A DNA stretch of 64,000 bases from positions 310,001 through 374,000 of the forward strand of contig NZ_CP144913.1 of assembly GCF_037198315.1 (NCBI RefSeq), written 5' to 3'. The stretch comes from Janibacter sp. A1S7. Lineage in GTDB: Bacteria; Actinomycetota; Actinomycetes; Actinomycetales; Dermatophilaceae. Every line of letters begins with the position of its first letter. Position 1 is the first letter of the stretch. The notes under the pieces are model-generated. The model did no database searches, was not told the origin of the DNA, and worked only from the letters and a program-made list of their open reading frames with translations. Below, piece by piece: positions 9,561 to 17,186 of this stretch. The position numbers and the translations under genes are program-made.

Positions 9561-10277
9561 TTACTCCGGGGGGAGACGCAGAACGTACCCGAAGCCGCGC
9601 TTGGTGTGGATCAGTGGCGGGAGGTCACCGGCGTCGATCTTGCGGCGCAGGTAGGAGATGTAGGACTCGACGATGCCGAGCTCGCCGCGGAAGTCGTAGT
9701 CCCACACGTGGTCGAGGATCTGGGTCTTGGACAGCACGCGGTTGGGATTGAGCATCAGGTACCGCAGCAGCTTGAACTCCGTCGGGGAGACGTCGATGGA
9801 GACGCCGGCCCGGCGCACCTCGTGGGCGTCGTCATCGAGCTCGAGGTCGGCGAAGCTCAGGACCGACTCGGAGGAGGGCACGTCGGTGGTTCGCCGCAGG
9901 ATCACCCGGATGCGGGCGATCACCTCCTCCAGGGAGAAGGGCTTGGTCACGTAGTCGTCACCACCGACGGTCAGACCCTTGAGCTTGTCGTCGAGGGAGT
10001 CGCGGGCGGTGAGGAAGAGGATCGGTTGGTGACGCTCGCTGGTGCGCAGGGTCGAGGCGATCTCGAAGCCGTCGGTGTCGGGCAGCATGACGTCGAGGAC
10101 GATCAGGTCAGGCTCCACCCGGTGCACGATGTCCAGCGCGGTGGCCCCGTCGCCGGCGACATCGACCTCGAAGCCGGCGAAGCGCAAGGAGGTCGCGAGG
10201 AGCTCGCGGATGTTCGGCTCGTCCTCCACGACGAGCAGTCGCGGAGTCTCTCCGGGGGCGGTCTCGTGGGTACTCAC
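9561..10277 (-). CDS. mprA: OmpR-family response regulator (MprA-like)
   Basis: A 238-residue regulator with a receiver domain (acidic pocket EDE near residue 18, phospho-acceptor Asp in LIVLDVMLPD, conserved Lys in YVTKPF) and a C-terminal winged-helix DNA-binding domain ending in HTKRGFGYVL. I chose the GTG at 10277 because it gives the expected N-terminal length and no ATG occurs before the receiver core. It is the first gene of the regulator-kinase-protease cluster and its promoter must lie in the divergent gap to ehuB. Function as transcription factor is secure; the regulon is inferred from the neighbours. Confidence 0.9.
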   Translation of the reverse strand: MSTHETAPGETPRLLVVEDEPNIRELLATSLRFAGFEVDVAGDGATALDIVHRVEPDLIVLDVMLPDTDGFEIASTLRTSERHQPILFLTARDSLDDKLKGLTVGGDDYVTKPFSLEEVIARIRVILRRTTDVPSSESVLSFADLELDDDAHEVRRAGVSIDVSPTEFKLLRYLMLNPNRVLSKTQILDHVWDYDFRGELGIVESYISYLRRKIDAGDLPPLIHTKRGFGYVLRLPPE

Positions 10278-10575
10278 AGCATCGAGTGTGCGCCTGGAGC
10301 CTGAGTGTCCGCTGACAGCGGCCTGTGACGGCGTCCTGCTGCGGACCACTCTTGGCAAGCAGGGAAACAGGTTGCAGTGCCGTAACGAAGGCTGTGATGC
10401 GGGCCGCGGTGCTTGTCGTGGCGAGGTCAGACCTGTTGAAGTCAGGAGAATGCCGAATCGGGGGCGGTCCTCGAGCAAGGTGCTCTGCCTTGATCGAGAG
10501 GTCGTGCCGACGCGGTGCAAGTTGCGTCGGGGCGGGGTTCCAGGACTCCGCGCCCACCTAGGAGGAGGAGAGCAC
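10278..10575. other. Divergent intergenic region between mprA-like and ehuB genes
   Basis: About 300 bases that must carry the promoters of both the leftward regulator operon and the rightward transporter operon. No convincing open frame is seen. It ends in the strong ribosome site GGAGGAGGAG ahead of ehuB. I could not identify an operator with confidence. Confidence 0.4.
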
Positions 10576-11508
10576 ATGCGCAGCACGCGAATGCTGGCCG
10601 GGACCGCCGCAGCGGCTCTGGCCCTGACGATGGCCGCCTGCGGCGACGGGGGATCCGAGGGATCGTCCGGCGACGGCAGCAGCAGCGGCGAGGGCGGCGA
10701 CACCCTGGCCAAGATCAAGGACGACGGCGTGATCACCGTCGGTATCGCCGGGGAGGAGCCCTACTCCTTCAAGAAGGATGGTGAGCTGACCGGCGCGACG
10801 ATCGCGATCCACAAGAAGGTCTTCGGTGAGATGGGCGTCGACGAGGTCAAGGGTGTGCAGACCGAGTGGGGCTCCCTCATCCCGGGGCTGAATGCCGGTC
10901 GCTTCGACATCATCTCGGCGGGCATGTCGATCCTGCCCGAGCGGTGCGAGCAGGCGGACTTCGGCCACCCGGAGATCATGTACACCACGGCCCTGATGAC
11001 GCCCAAGGGCAACCCGGAGGACGTCAACGACATGCATGACGTCGCGGACGCCGACCTGAAGCTCGCGGTCATGAGCGGTGCCATCGAGTCCGGCTACTCC
11101 GACAAGCTGGGGATCGACAAGATGGAGGTCGGCAGCCCGCAGGACGGCATGGACGCGGTCCTGCAGGAGCGCGCCGACGCCTTCGCCCTGACCGGCATCT
11201 CGCTGCGCACCATGGCGGAGAACAACCCGGATGCCGCGGTCGATGTGACCGAGCCGTTCACCGCCATCGTCGACGGCAAGAAGCAGATCGGTGCGGGCGC
11301 GACCGTCTTCCGCAAGGGTGACGACAAGCTGCGCGAGGCCTACAACAAGGAGATCGACAAGATCGTCGGCGACGAGCAGGCCTTCCTGGACGTCGTCGGT
11401 GAATTCGGCTTCACCGATGCCGAGCGCCCCAAGGGTGAGATCACCACTGAGGAGCTCTGCAAGGGGGAGCTGCCCGACGCCACGCAGTCCGAGGCCGTCC
11501 CGGACTGA
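10576..11508 (+). CDS. ehuB: Ectoine/hydroxyectoine-type ABC transporter binding lipoprotein (EhuB-like)
   Basis: A 310-residue solute-binding protein. The signal peptide ends in a lipobox (LTMAAC, Cys22), so the mature protein is anchored on the outer face of the membrane. The mature domain is a periplasmic-binding fold of the amino-acid class; the run EWGSLIPGLNAGRFDIIS followed by ERCEQADFG resembles EhuB rather than general glutamate or arginine binders. A strong ribosome site GGAGGAGGAG precedes it. It leads a four-gene operon with two permeases and an ATPase in the order seen for ehuBCDA. No ectoine breakdown genes are nearby, so uptake for osmoprotection is likelier than catabolism; substrate is inferred. 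Confidence 0.82.
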   Translation: MRSTRMLAGTAAAALALTMAACGDGGSEGSSGDGSSSGEGGDTLAKIKDDGVITVGIAGEEPYSFKKDGELTGATIAIHKKVFGEMGVDEVKGVQTEWGSLIPGLNAGRFDIISAGMSILPERCEQADFGHPEIMYTTALMTPKGNPEDVNDMHDVADADLKLAVMSGAIESGYSDKLGIDKMEVGSPQDGMDAVLQERADAFALTGISLRTMAENNPDAAVDVTEPFTAIVDGKKQIGAGATVFRKGDDKLREAYNKEIDKIVGDEQAFLDVVGEFGFTDAERPKGEITTEELCKGELPDATQSEAVPD

Positions 11509-11511
11509 TCT

Positions 11512-12216
11512 GTGGGTGACCAACTCGAGGCGCTGAAGGCTTTCCTGCCCGAGCTGACCGACGGTGTCATCACGACGCTGCAGCTCAGCTTGGGCGGGGC
11601 AGCCCTGGCCTTCCTCGTCTCCGTCACGCTCGGTCTGCTGAGCATCGCCCCCATCGGGTTCGTCCGGTGGGTCTCGACGGTCATCGTCGAGTTCTTCCGG
11701 GGCACCTCGCTCGTCGTCCAGCTGTTCTGGCTGTACTACGTGCTCCCGATCCTCTTCGACATCCGGTGGGACGCCGTCATCACCGGCATCGTCGCCCTGG
11801 GCCTGAACTACGGTGCCTACGGCGCCGAGATCGTCCGTGGATCGATCAACAACGTGGACAAGGGGCAGTGGGAGGGGGCGACCGCGCTGAACATGTCGCC
11901 CGCCACGAGGATGCGGCGCGTCATCTGGCCGCAGGCTTGGGCGCTCATGCTCTCCGGCTACAACAACCTGCTCGTGATGCTCATCAAGGGAACTGCCGTC
12001 GCACTCTTCATCTCCCTGCAGGACCTGGCCTTCCAGGTCGACGAGCTGCGCCGGGACTCGGGGTCGACCCTGTTCGCCTACGGGGTCGGGTTCCTCATCT
12101 ACTACCTGATTGCCCTGCTCGGTTCCCAAGGTGTGCGTGTCCTTGAGAAGCGGGCCCGGCGCAAGCTCGGGATGCCCGTGGGCAGTGCGCACGCCGGAGC
12201 GGGGGCGAGCCTGTGA
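11512..12216 (+). CDS. ehuC: Amino-acid/ectoine ABC transporter permease (EhuC-like)
   Basis: A 234-residue permease of the HisMQ type with about five membrane helices. The conserved coupling loop appears as EGATALNMSPATRMRRVIWP, which docks onto the ATPase. It starts at a GTG three bases after the ehuB stop, with no strong ribosome site of its own, indicating coupling to ehuB. With the next permease it forms the membrane channel. Its last four bases overlap the next gene. Confidence 0.85.
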   Translation: MGDQLEALKAFLPELTDGVITTLQLSLGGAALAFLVSVTLGLLSIAPIGFVRWVSTVIVEFFRGTSLVVQLFWLYYVLPILFDIRWDAVITGIVALGLNYGAYGAEIVRGSINNVDKGQWEGATALNMSPATRMRRVIWPQAWALMLSGYNNLLVMLIKGTAVALFISLQDLAFQVDELRRDSGSTLFAYGVGFLIYYLIALLGSQGVRVLEKRARRKLGMPVGSAHAGAGASL

Positions 12217-13133
12217 GTACCGCGACCTCCACCGCCGACACCACCCGCGAGTCGGTGCCGCTGACCCGCTCGCACATCACCCTGATCGTCTGCTCGGCCC
12301 TGCTGACGCTCGCGGCGGGGCTCGGCCTGCCGTCGCTCGTCGTTGCGGTCCTCGCCTGGCGCAAGAACGCCGAGGACCACCCTGCGGCCAAGCGACTGAC
12401 CCGGATCGGCTGGTACGTCTTCAGTGCCTTCGTCGTCATCGGGGCGCTCGTGGCCCTCCAGCTGTGGTCCATGACCGACTCGTTCGATCAGTTCTGGAGC
12501 TGGGACGCCGCCGCAGAGGTCTTCCCGGTCCTCCTGGAGACCTTCGTCAAGACGACCCTGCTCATCACCGTCGTCGGTACGGCCATCGCCGCGACCCTCG
12601 GTCTGGTGCTGGCGGTGGCCACCGACAGCCTCCCGCGGGTCTTGTCGATGCCGCTGCGGTGGCTCATGGACGTCATCCGGATGACGCCGCTGATCGTCCA
12701 GCTGGTCTTCGTCTACTACCTCGTGCCGGTCGAGTGGCCACTGTTGTGGGTGGGCACCTTCGTCATCGGCGTGCACTACGCGATGTACATGGCGGAGTCC
12801 TACATCGCCGGTATCGCCTCGGTGGATGTCGGTCAGTGGGAAGCTGCCAAGTCCCTCAGCCTGTCGACGGGTCGTACGTGGGGTGCCGTCGTGCTGCCGC
12901 AGGCGCTGCGGGCCACGCTGCCGTCCCTGGGTAACTGGGCCATCTCGATGTTCAAGGACACGCCCTACCTGTTCGCGATCGGCGTGGTGGAAATGGTCAC
13001 TGCGGCACAGCAGTACGGAGCGAGCACCTTCCGCTACAACGAGGCCTTCACCCTGGCTGGCCTGATCTTCCTCGTCGCGAGCCTCATCACGGCCGTCGCC
13101 GTTCGAAAGTTGGAGAAGTCCCTTGTCTACTGA
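12213..13133 (+). CDS. ehuD: Amino-acid/ectoine ABC transporter permease (EhuD-like)
   Basis: A 306-residue permease. The first about 75 residues contain an extra hydrophobic pair before the HisMQ-type core, longer than the usual about 220 residues for this family. The coupling loop reads WEAAKSLSLSTGRTWGAVVL. The GTG start overlaps the ehuC stop by four bases. It pairs with EhuC as a heterodimeric channel. Confidence 0.84.
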   Translation: MSTATSTADTTRESVPLTRSHITLIVCSALLTLAAGLGLPSLVVAVLAWRKNAEDHPAAKRLTRIGWYVFSAFVVIGALVALQLWSMTDSFDQFWSWDAAAEVFPVLLETFVKTTLLITVVGTAIAATLGLVLAVATDSLPRVLSMPLRWLMDVIRMTPLIVQLVFVYYLVPVEWPLLWVGTFVIGVHYAMYMAESYIAGIASVDVGQWEAAKSLSLSTGRTWGAVVLPQALRATLPSLGNWAISMFKDTPYLFAIGVVEMVTAAQQYGASTFRYNEAFTLAGLIFLVASLITAVAVRKLEKSLVY

Positions 13134-13935
13134 GACCAGCAATGCCCAGCCCTCCGCACCACAGTCGGGTGGCACACCGGTCATCCGTTTCGAGGACGTG
13201 GAGAAGAAGTTCGGCGAGACGACCGTGCTGTCCGACCTCAACTTCGACGTCGCCCCCGGCGAGCGGGTCACGCTCATCGGGCCGAGTGGCTCGGGCAAGA
13301 CGACGATCCTGCGTCTGGTCATGACCCTCGAGCACCTGACGGGTGGCTACATCTGGATCAACGGCCAGCCGTTGACCCACGACCGTCGCAACAACCAGCG
13401 GGTGGAGCTGCGTCCGAAGGAGGTCGCGAAGACCCGCAAGAAGATCGGCATGGTCTTCCAGCACTTCAACCTCTTCCCGAACATGACGGTCCTGGAGAAC
13501 ATCACCGAGGCCCCGATCCACGTGCTCGGCAGGGACAAGAAGCAGGCGAACGACCGGGCGCACGAGCTGCTCGACCAGGTCGGGCTGGGTGACCGCTCCG
13601 GGGCCCGCCCGAGCCAGCTCTCCGGAGGCCAGAAGCAGCGCGTGGCGATCGCCCGCGCGCTGGCGATGGACCCGGAGATCCTGCTGCTGGACGAGGTGAC
13701 CTCGGCCCTGGACCCCGAGCTCGTCGGTGAGGTCCTCGGCGTCCTGCGTAACGTCGCCGAGGACACCGACATCTCGATGCTCATCGTCACCCACGAGATG
13801 CAGTTCGCGCGCGACGTCTCGCACAAGGTGATGATGTTCGACGGCGGCCAGATCCTCGAGCAGGGCAAGCCCGATGACCTGCTGAGCAACCCGCAGCACA
13901 AGCGCACCCAGCGCTTCCTCGAGTCGATCCTCTGA
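13123..13935 (+). CDS. ehuA: Amino-acid/ectoine ABC transporter ATP-binding protein (EhuA-like)
   Basis: A 270-residue ATPase with Walker A GPSGSGKTT, signature LSGGQKQR and Walker B ILLLDEVTSALDP, the last typical of polar amino-acid importers. I took the TTG at 13123, which overlaps the ehuD stop by 11 bases, because GGAGA lies at good distance before it and the downstream codons include no better start before the conserved core. It powers uptake through EhuCD and ends the operon just before a strong terminator. Confidence 0.87.
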   Translation: MSTETSNAQPSAPQSGGTPVIRFEDVEKKFGETTVLSDLNFDVAPGERVTLIGPSGSGKTTILRLVMTLEHLTGGYIWINGQPLTHDRRNNQRVELRPKEVAKTRKKIGMVFQHFNLFPNMTVLENITEAPIHVLGRDKKQANDRAHELLDQVGLGDRSGARPSQLSGGQKQRVAIARALAMDPEILLLDEVTSALDPELVGEVLGVLRNVAEDTDISMLIVTHEMQFARDVSHKVMMFDGGQILEQGKPDDLLSNPQHKRTQRFLESIL

Positions 13936-13950
13936 CCCGACCACGACGAC

Positions 13951-13982
13951 GGGGCCGGTCACCACACATGGTGACCGGCCCC
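13951..13982 (+). terminator. Strong hairpin after the ehu operon
   Basis: A perfect 14-bp stem (13951-13964 with 13969-13982) closed by a 4-base loop lies 15 bases after the ehuA stop, between convergent genes. It is the clearest factor-independent-type hairpin in the window and probably stops transcription from both sides. Confidence 0.85.
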
Positions 13983-13984
13983 CT

Positions 13985-14007
13985 TCGCAACTGCGTGGGT
14001 TCCTGCG
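13985..14007. repeat. Dispersed 23-bp repeat, copy 1
   Basis: TCGCAACTGCGTGGGTTCCT and the next bases match the sequence at 28031-28053 in 21 of 23 positions. Both copies sit immediately downstream of the stop codon of a leftward gene (XPB helicase here, serC there) in the same orientation. It contains the small palindrome CGCAACTGCG. Confidence 0.6.
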
Positions 14008-14011
14008 GGTT

Positions 14012-15649
14012 TCAGACCGCGAGGTCGTCGGAGTCGACGATCCGGTAGGCGTAGCCCTGCTCGGCGAGGAAGCGCTGGCGGTGCGCGGCGAACTCAGCGT
14101 CCACCGTGTCCCGGGCGACGACGGTGTAGAAGTGCGCGGTGCGGCCGTCCTCCTTCGGGCGGAGGAGCCGACCGAGGCGCTGGGCCTCCTCCTGCCGCGA
14201 GCCGAAGGTCCCGCTGACCTGGATGGCCACGGTCGCCTCGGGCAGGTCGACGGAGAAGTTGGCCACCTTGGAGACGACGAGCAGGTTGGTGCGGCCCTCT
14301 CGGAAGTCGGCAAAGAGCTCCTGACGCACCTTGACCGGGGTCTCGCCGGTGATCAGGTCCGCGTCCAGCTGCTCGGACAACTCGTGCAACTGGTCGAGGT
14401 ACTGACCGATGACCAGGGTGGGTTCGCCCTCGTGCTGGTCGACGATCCGGCGCACCACCCGCGGCTTGGCCGGTGAGCACGAGGCCAACCGATAGCGGTC
14501 CTCGGCGTCGGCGGTGGCGTAGGCCATCCGCTCGGCGTCGCTGAGCGTCACCCGGACCTCGACGCAGTCGGCGGGGGCGATGTAGCCCTGCGCCTCGATG
14601 TCCTTCCACGGCGCGTCGAAACGCTTGGGCCCGATGAGCGAGAACACGTCCGCCTCGCGTCCGTCCTCACGCACCAGCGTCGCGGTCAGACCCAGGCGAC
14701 GGCGCGCCTGTAGGTCGGCGGTCATCCGGAAGATCGGCGCAGGCAGCAGGTGCACCTCGTCGTAGACGATCAACCCCCAGTCGCGGGCGTCGAGCAGGTC
14801 GAGGTGCGGGTAGGCACCCTTCCGCTTGAGCGTGAGCACCTGGTAGGTCGCGATCGTCACCGGGCGCACCTCCTTGCGCGCCCCCGAGTACTCGCCGATC
14901 TCGTCCTCGGTCAGGGTGGTGCGGGCGAGGAGCTCTTCCTTCCACTGCCGCGCGCTGACGGTGTTGGTGACGAGGATCAGGGTGGTCGCCTTGGCCGCGG
15001 ACATCGCGCCGGCGCCGACGAGCGTCTTGCCCGCGCCGCACGGCAGGACGACGACGCCGGAGCCGCCGTCCCAGAACCCGTCGACCGCGTGTTGCTGGTA
15101 GGGCCGCAGACTCCAGCCGTCCTCGGTGAGGGCGATCGGGTGCGCCTCGCCGCTGACGTAGCCGGCGCGGTCCTCGGCGGGCCACCCGACCTTGAGCAGT
15201 TCCTGCTTGAGGGTGCCGCGCTCGGAGGGATGGACGACGACCTCGTCGGGGGAGAGCTGCTCGCCGATCAGCGGCTTGATCTTCTTGTGCCGCAGCACCT
15301 CGGTGAGCACGGCGCGGTCCGTGGTGCGCAGCACGAGCTGGTCGCCGTCCTTCTCCAGCACCAGGCGCCCGTAGCGGTCCATCGTGTCGGCGATGTCGAC
15401 GAGCAGTGCCTGCGGGACCGGGTAGCGCGAGTGCGTGACCAGGGCATCGACCACCTGCTCGGCGTCGTGGCCGGCAGCGCGGGCGTTCCACAGGCCGAGG
15501 GGAGTGACCCGGTAGGTGTGGATGTGCTCCGGGGCGCGTTCGAGTTCGGCGAAGGGGGCGATGGCCCGGCGCGCAGCGGCGGCCTTGTCGTGGTCGACCT
15601 CGAGCAGGAGGGTCTTGTCGCTCTGGACGATGAGCGCGCCGTCGGTCAT
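14012..15649 (-). CDS. XPB-type DNA repair helicase
   Basis: A 545-residue SF2 helicase. After an N-terminal about 190-residue region it shows motif I LPCGAGKTL, motif II YDEVH (DEVH rather than DEAH), motif III LTATLVRED, and motif VI QRLGRLLRP, with the RED element characteristic of XPB. Bacterial XPB proteins are 3'-5' helicases linked to DNA repair or transcription. The ATG at 15649 overlaps the stop of the upstream small membrane protein (TGATG), showing translational coupling. The helicase-associated protein usually found near XPB in actinobacteria lies 1.5 kb away, across the HMG-CoA lyase gene. Confidence 0.92.
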   Translation of the reverse strand: MTDGALIVQSDKTLLLEVDHDKAAAARRAIAPFAELERAPEHIHTYRVTPLGLWNARAAGHDAEQVVDALVTHSRYPVPQALLVDIADTMDRYGRLVLEKDGDQLVLRTTDRAVLTEVLRHKKIKPLIGEQLSPDEVVVHPSERGTLKQELLKVGWPAEDRAGYVSGEAHPIALTEDGWSLRPYQQHAVDGFWDGGSGVVVLPCGAGKTLVGAGAMSAAKATTLILVTNTVSARQWKEELLARTTLTEDEIGEYSGARKEVRPVTIATYQVLTLKRKGAYPHLDLLDARDWGLIVYDEVHLLPAPIFRMTADLQARRRLGLTATLVREDGREADVFSLIGPKRFDAPWKDIEAQGYIAPADCVEVRVTLSDAERMAYATADAEDRYRLASCSPAKPRVVRRIVDQHEGEPTLVIGQYLDQLHELSEQLDADLITGETPVKVRQELFADFREGRTNLLVVSKVANFSVDLPEATVAIQVSGTFGSRQEEAQRLGRLLRPKEDGRTAHFYTVVARDTVDAEFAAHRQRFLAEQGYAYRIVDSDDLAV

Positions 15650-16065
15650 CACAGCGACACGTACCCGTCGACGGAGGGCCCCCCCACGGTCACGAAGACG
15701 ATGGCCACGATGATCGCGAGGACGACCAGCAGGCTGAGCAGCACGAGCACGATCCAGCCGATGCGGGTCATCTTCTTCGCGTGCTCGGGGTCGCTCGCGT
15801 TCTGGGTGATGCCCAGGATGCCGAAGATCAGCGGGATGAGACCGACGAGGCAGCAGATGCCCGAGAGCGTCAGGACTCCCGAGATCACGCTCAGCACGAC
15901 CGCGGAGGTGTTCGCCGGGGTCGGATTGCCGTACTGGCCGGTGCCGGGCACCTGCGCCGGGCCGCCGGTCGTGGCCGGCCGGTAGTCTGGCAGCTCTCCG
16001 CCGCCGGGGGGCTGCGCGGCGCCGTAGGGTGCCGGCGCTCCGCTCTGGTGGGGATCGTGGGTCAT
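15649..16065 (-). CDS. DUF4190-like small membrane protein
   Basis: A 138-residue protein with a Pro/Gly-rich cytoplasmic N-terminus (1-52) and two hydrophobic segments at about 55-82 and 102-128. This build is typical of DUF4190 proteins, which are widespread in actinobacteria and have no known function. Its stop codon overlaps the XPB helicase start, so the two are expressed together. The start codon lies about 65 bases from the divergent HMG-CoA lyase gene. Confidence 0.75.
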   Translation of the reverse strand: MTHDPHQSGAPAPYGAAQPPGGGELPDYRPATTGGPAQVPGTGQYGNPTPANTSAVVLSVISGVLTLSGICCLVGLIPLIFGILGITQNASDPEHAKKMTRIGWIVLVLLSLLVVLAIIVAIVFVTVGGPSVDGYVSL

Positions 16066-16129
16066 GTCATCGTGTCCTCTCGGTCAGCCCGGCACTGAGC
16101 CGTCAACCAACGGTACGGGATGCGCCACA

Positions 16130-17080
16130 ATGGACCCCATGTCGTCCACAGCACTGCCGCAGCCGGAGCCGATGACGGGTCTGCCGTCCCGCGTCACCGT
16201 GTACGAGGTCGGGCCACGGGACGGCCTGCAGAACGAGAAGAGCACGGTCCCCACGCAGGTCAAGGCCGAGTTCATCCGCCGCCTGATCGACGCGGGGCTG
16301 GAGACCGTGGAGACGACCTCATTCGTCCACCCGAAGTGGGTTCCGCAGCTCGCCGACGCGAGCGAGTTGCTGGCCGACCTCGACGAGGCGGGCCGCAGCC
16401 CCCTTCGCCCTGTCCTCGTGCCCAACGAGCGCGGGCTCGACCGTGCCATGGAGGCCGAGGTCGAGGCCGTGGCGATCTTCGGCAGCGCGACCGAGACCTT
16501 CGCCCAGAAGAATCTGGGTCGCTCCCGCGAGGAGTCGGTCGAGATGTTCGCGCCGGTCGTCAAGCGCGCCCAGGACGCCGGCATGTGGGTGCGGGCGTAC
16601 GTGTCGATGTGCTTCGGCGACCCGTGGGAGGGCCCCGTGCCGGTCGACCGGGTGGCCGACGCGTGCGCCGAGCTGATGGACCTGGGCTGCGACCAGCTCT
16701 CCGTCGGCGACACGATCGGCACCGGCACCCCCGGTCACGTCGAGGCACTGCTCGCCGCGCTCGAGAAGCGGGGGGTCGGGGTGGACCGGGTCGGGGTGCA
16801 CTTCCACGACACCTACGGCCAGGCGCTGTCCAACACGCTCACCGCCCTGCGCGCCGGGGTCGGCGTCGTCGACGCCTCCACCGGTGGCCTCGGCGGGTGC
16901 CCCTACGCGAAGTCAGCCACCGGCAACCTCGCGACCGAGGACCTCGTGTGGATGCTCAACGGCGCGGGCGTGGAGACCGGGCTCGACCTCGACAAGCTCG
17001 TCGCCACGAGCGTGTGGATGGCCGAGCAGCTCGGCAAGCCCTCCGCCTCACGGGTGGTCAAGGCACTCTCCGGGGCCTGA
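16130..17080 (+). CDS. Hydroxymethylglutaryl-CoA lyase
   Basis: A 316-residue TIM-barrel enzyme of the HMG-CoA lyase family, which splits HMG-CoA into acetoacetate and acetyl-CoA at the end of leucine breakdown. Signatures are YEVGPRDGLQNE at the N-terminus, the metal-binding VHFHDTYGQAL, and GLGGCPYAKSATGN, whose Cys is the conserved active-site residue. Two start codons, at 16130 and 16139, are possible; I took the first. No other leucine-degradation gene lies in the window. The gene is divergent from the DUF4190 gene. Confidence 0.9.
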   Translation: MDPMSSTALPQPEPMTGLPSRVTVYEVGPRDGLQNEKSTVPTQVKAEFIRRLIDAGLETVETTSFVHPKWVPQLADASELLADLDEAGRSPLRPVLVPNERGLDRAMEAEVEAVAIFGSATETFAQKNLGRSREESVEMFAPVVKRAQDAGMWVRAYVSMCFGDPWEGPVPVDRVADACAELMDLGCDQLSVGDTIGTGTPGHVEALLAALEKRGVGVDRVGVHFHDTYGQALSNTLTALRAGVGVVDASTGGLGGCPYAKSATGNLATEDLVWMLNGAGVETGLDLDKLVATSVWMAEQLGKPSASRVVKALSGA

Positions 17081-17094
17081 TCAGCAGCATCACC

Positions 17095-17178
17095 CGAGAA
17101 CCTCGGGCTTGACCCGAGTAGGTAACTCCGGCGACCCCGGGGAATACCGGGTGACCCGATACTCGAGTGGCAGGTGAG
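17095..17178 (-). repeat. Dispersed downstream palindromic repeat, copy 1
   Basis: Read on the minus strand, this stretch matches the plus strand at about 24580-24657: CACTCGAGTATCGGGT here against CACTCGAATATCGGGT there, followed by similar ACCCG and TTCCCCGG blocks and then GGAGTTACCTACT against GGAGTTTCCTACT. Each copy begins within about 25 bases of a stop codon in the same orientation and contains at least one hairpin. Here it lies between convergent genes and probably ends transcription. Confidence 0.6.
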
Positions 17179-17186
17179 GCTCGCAC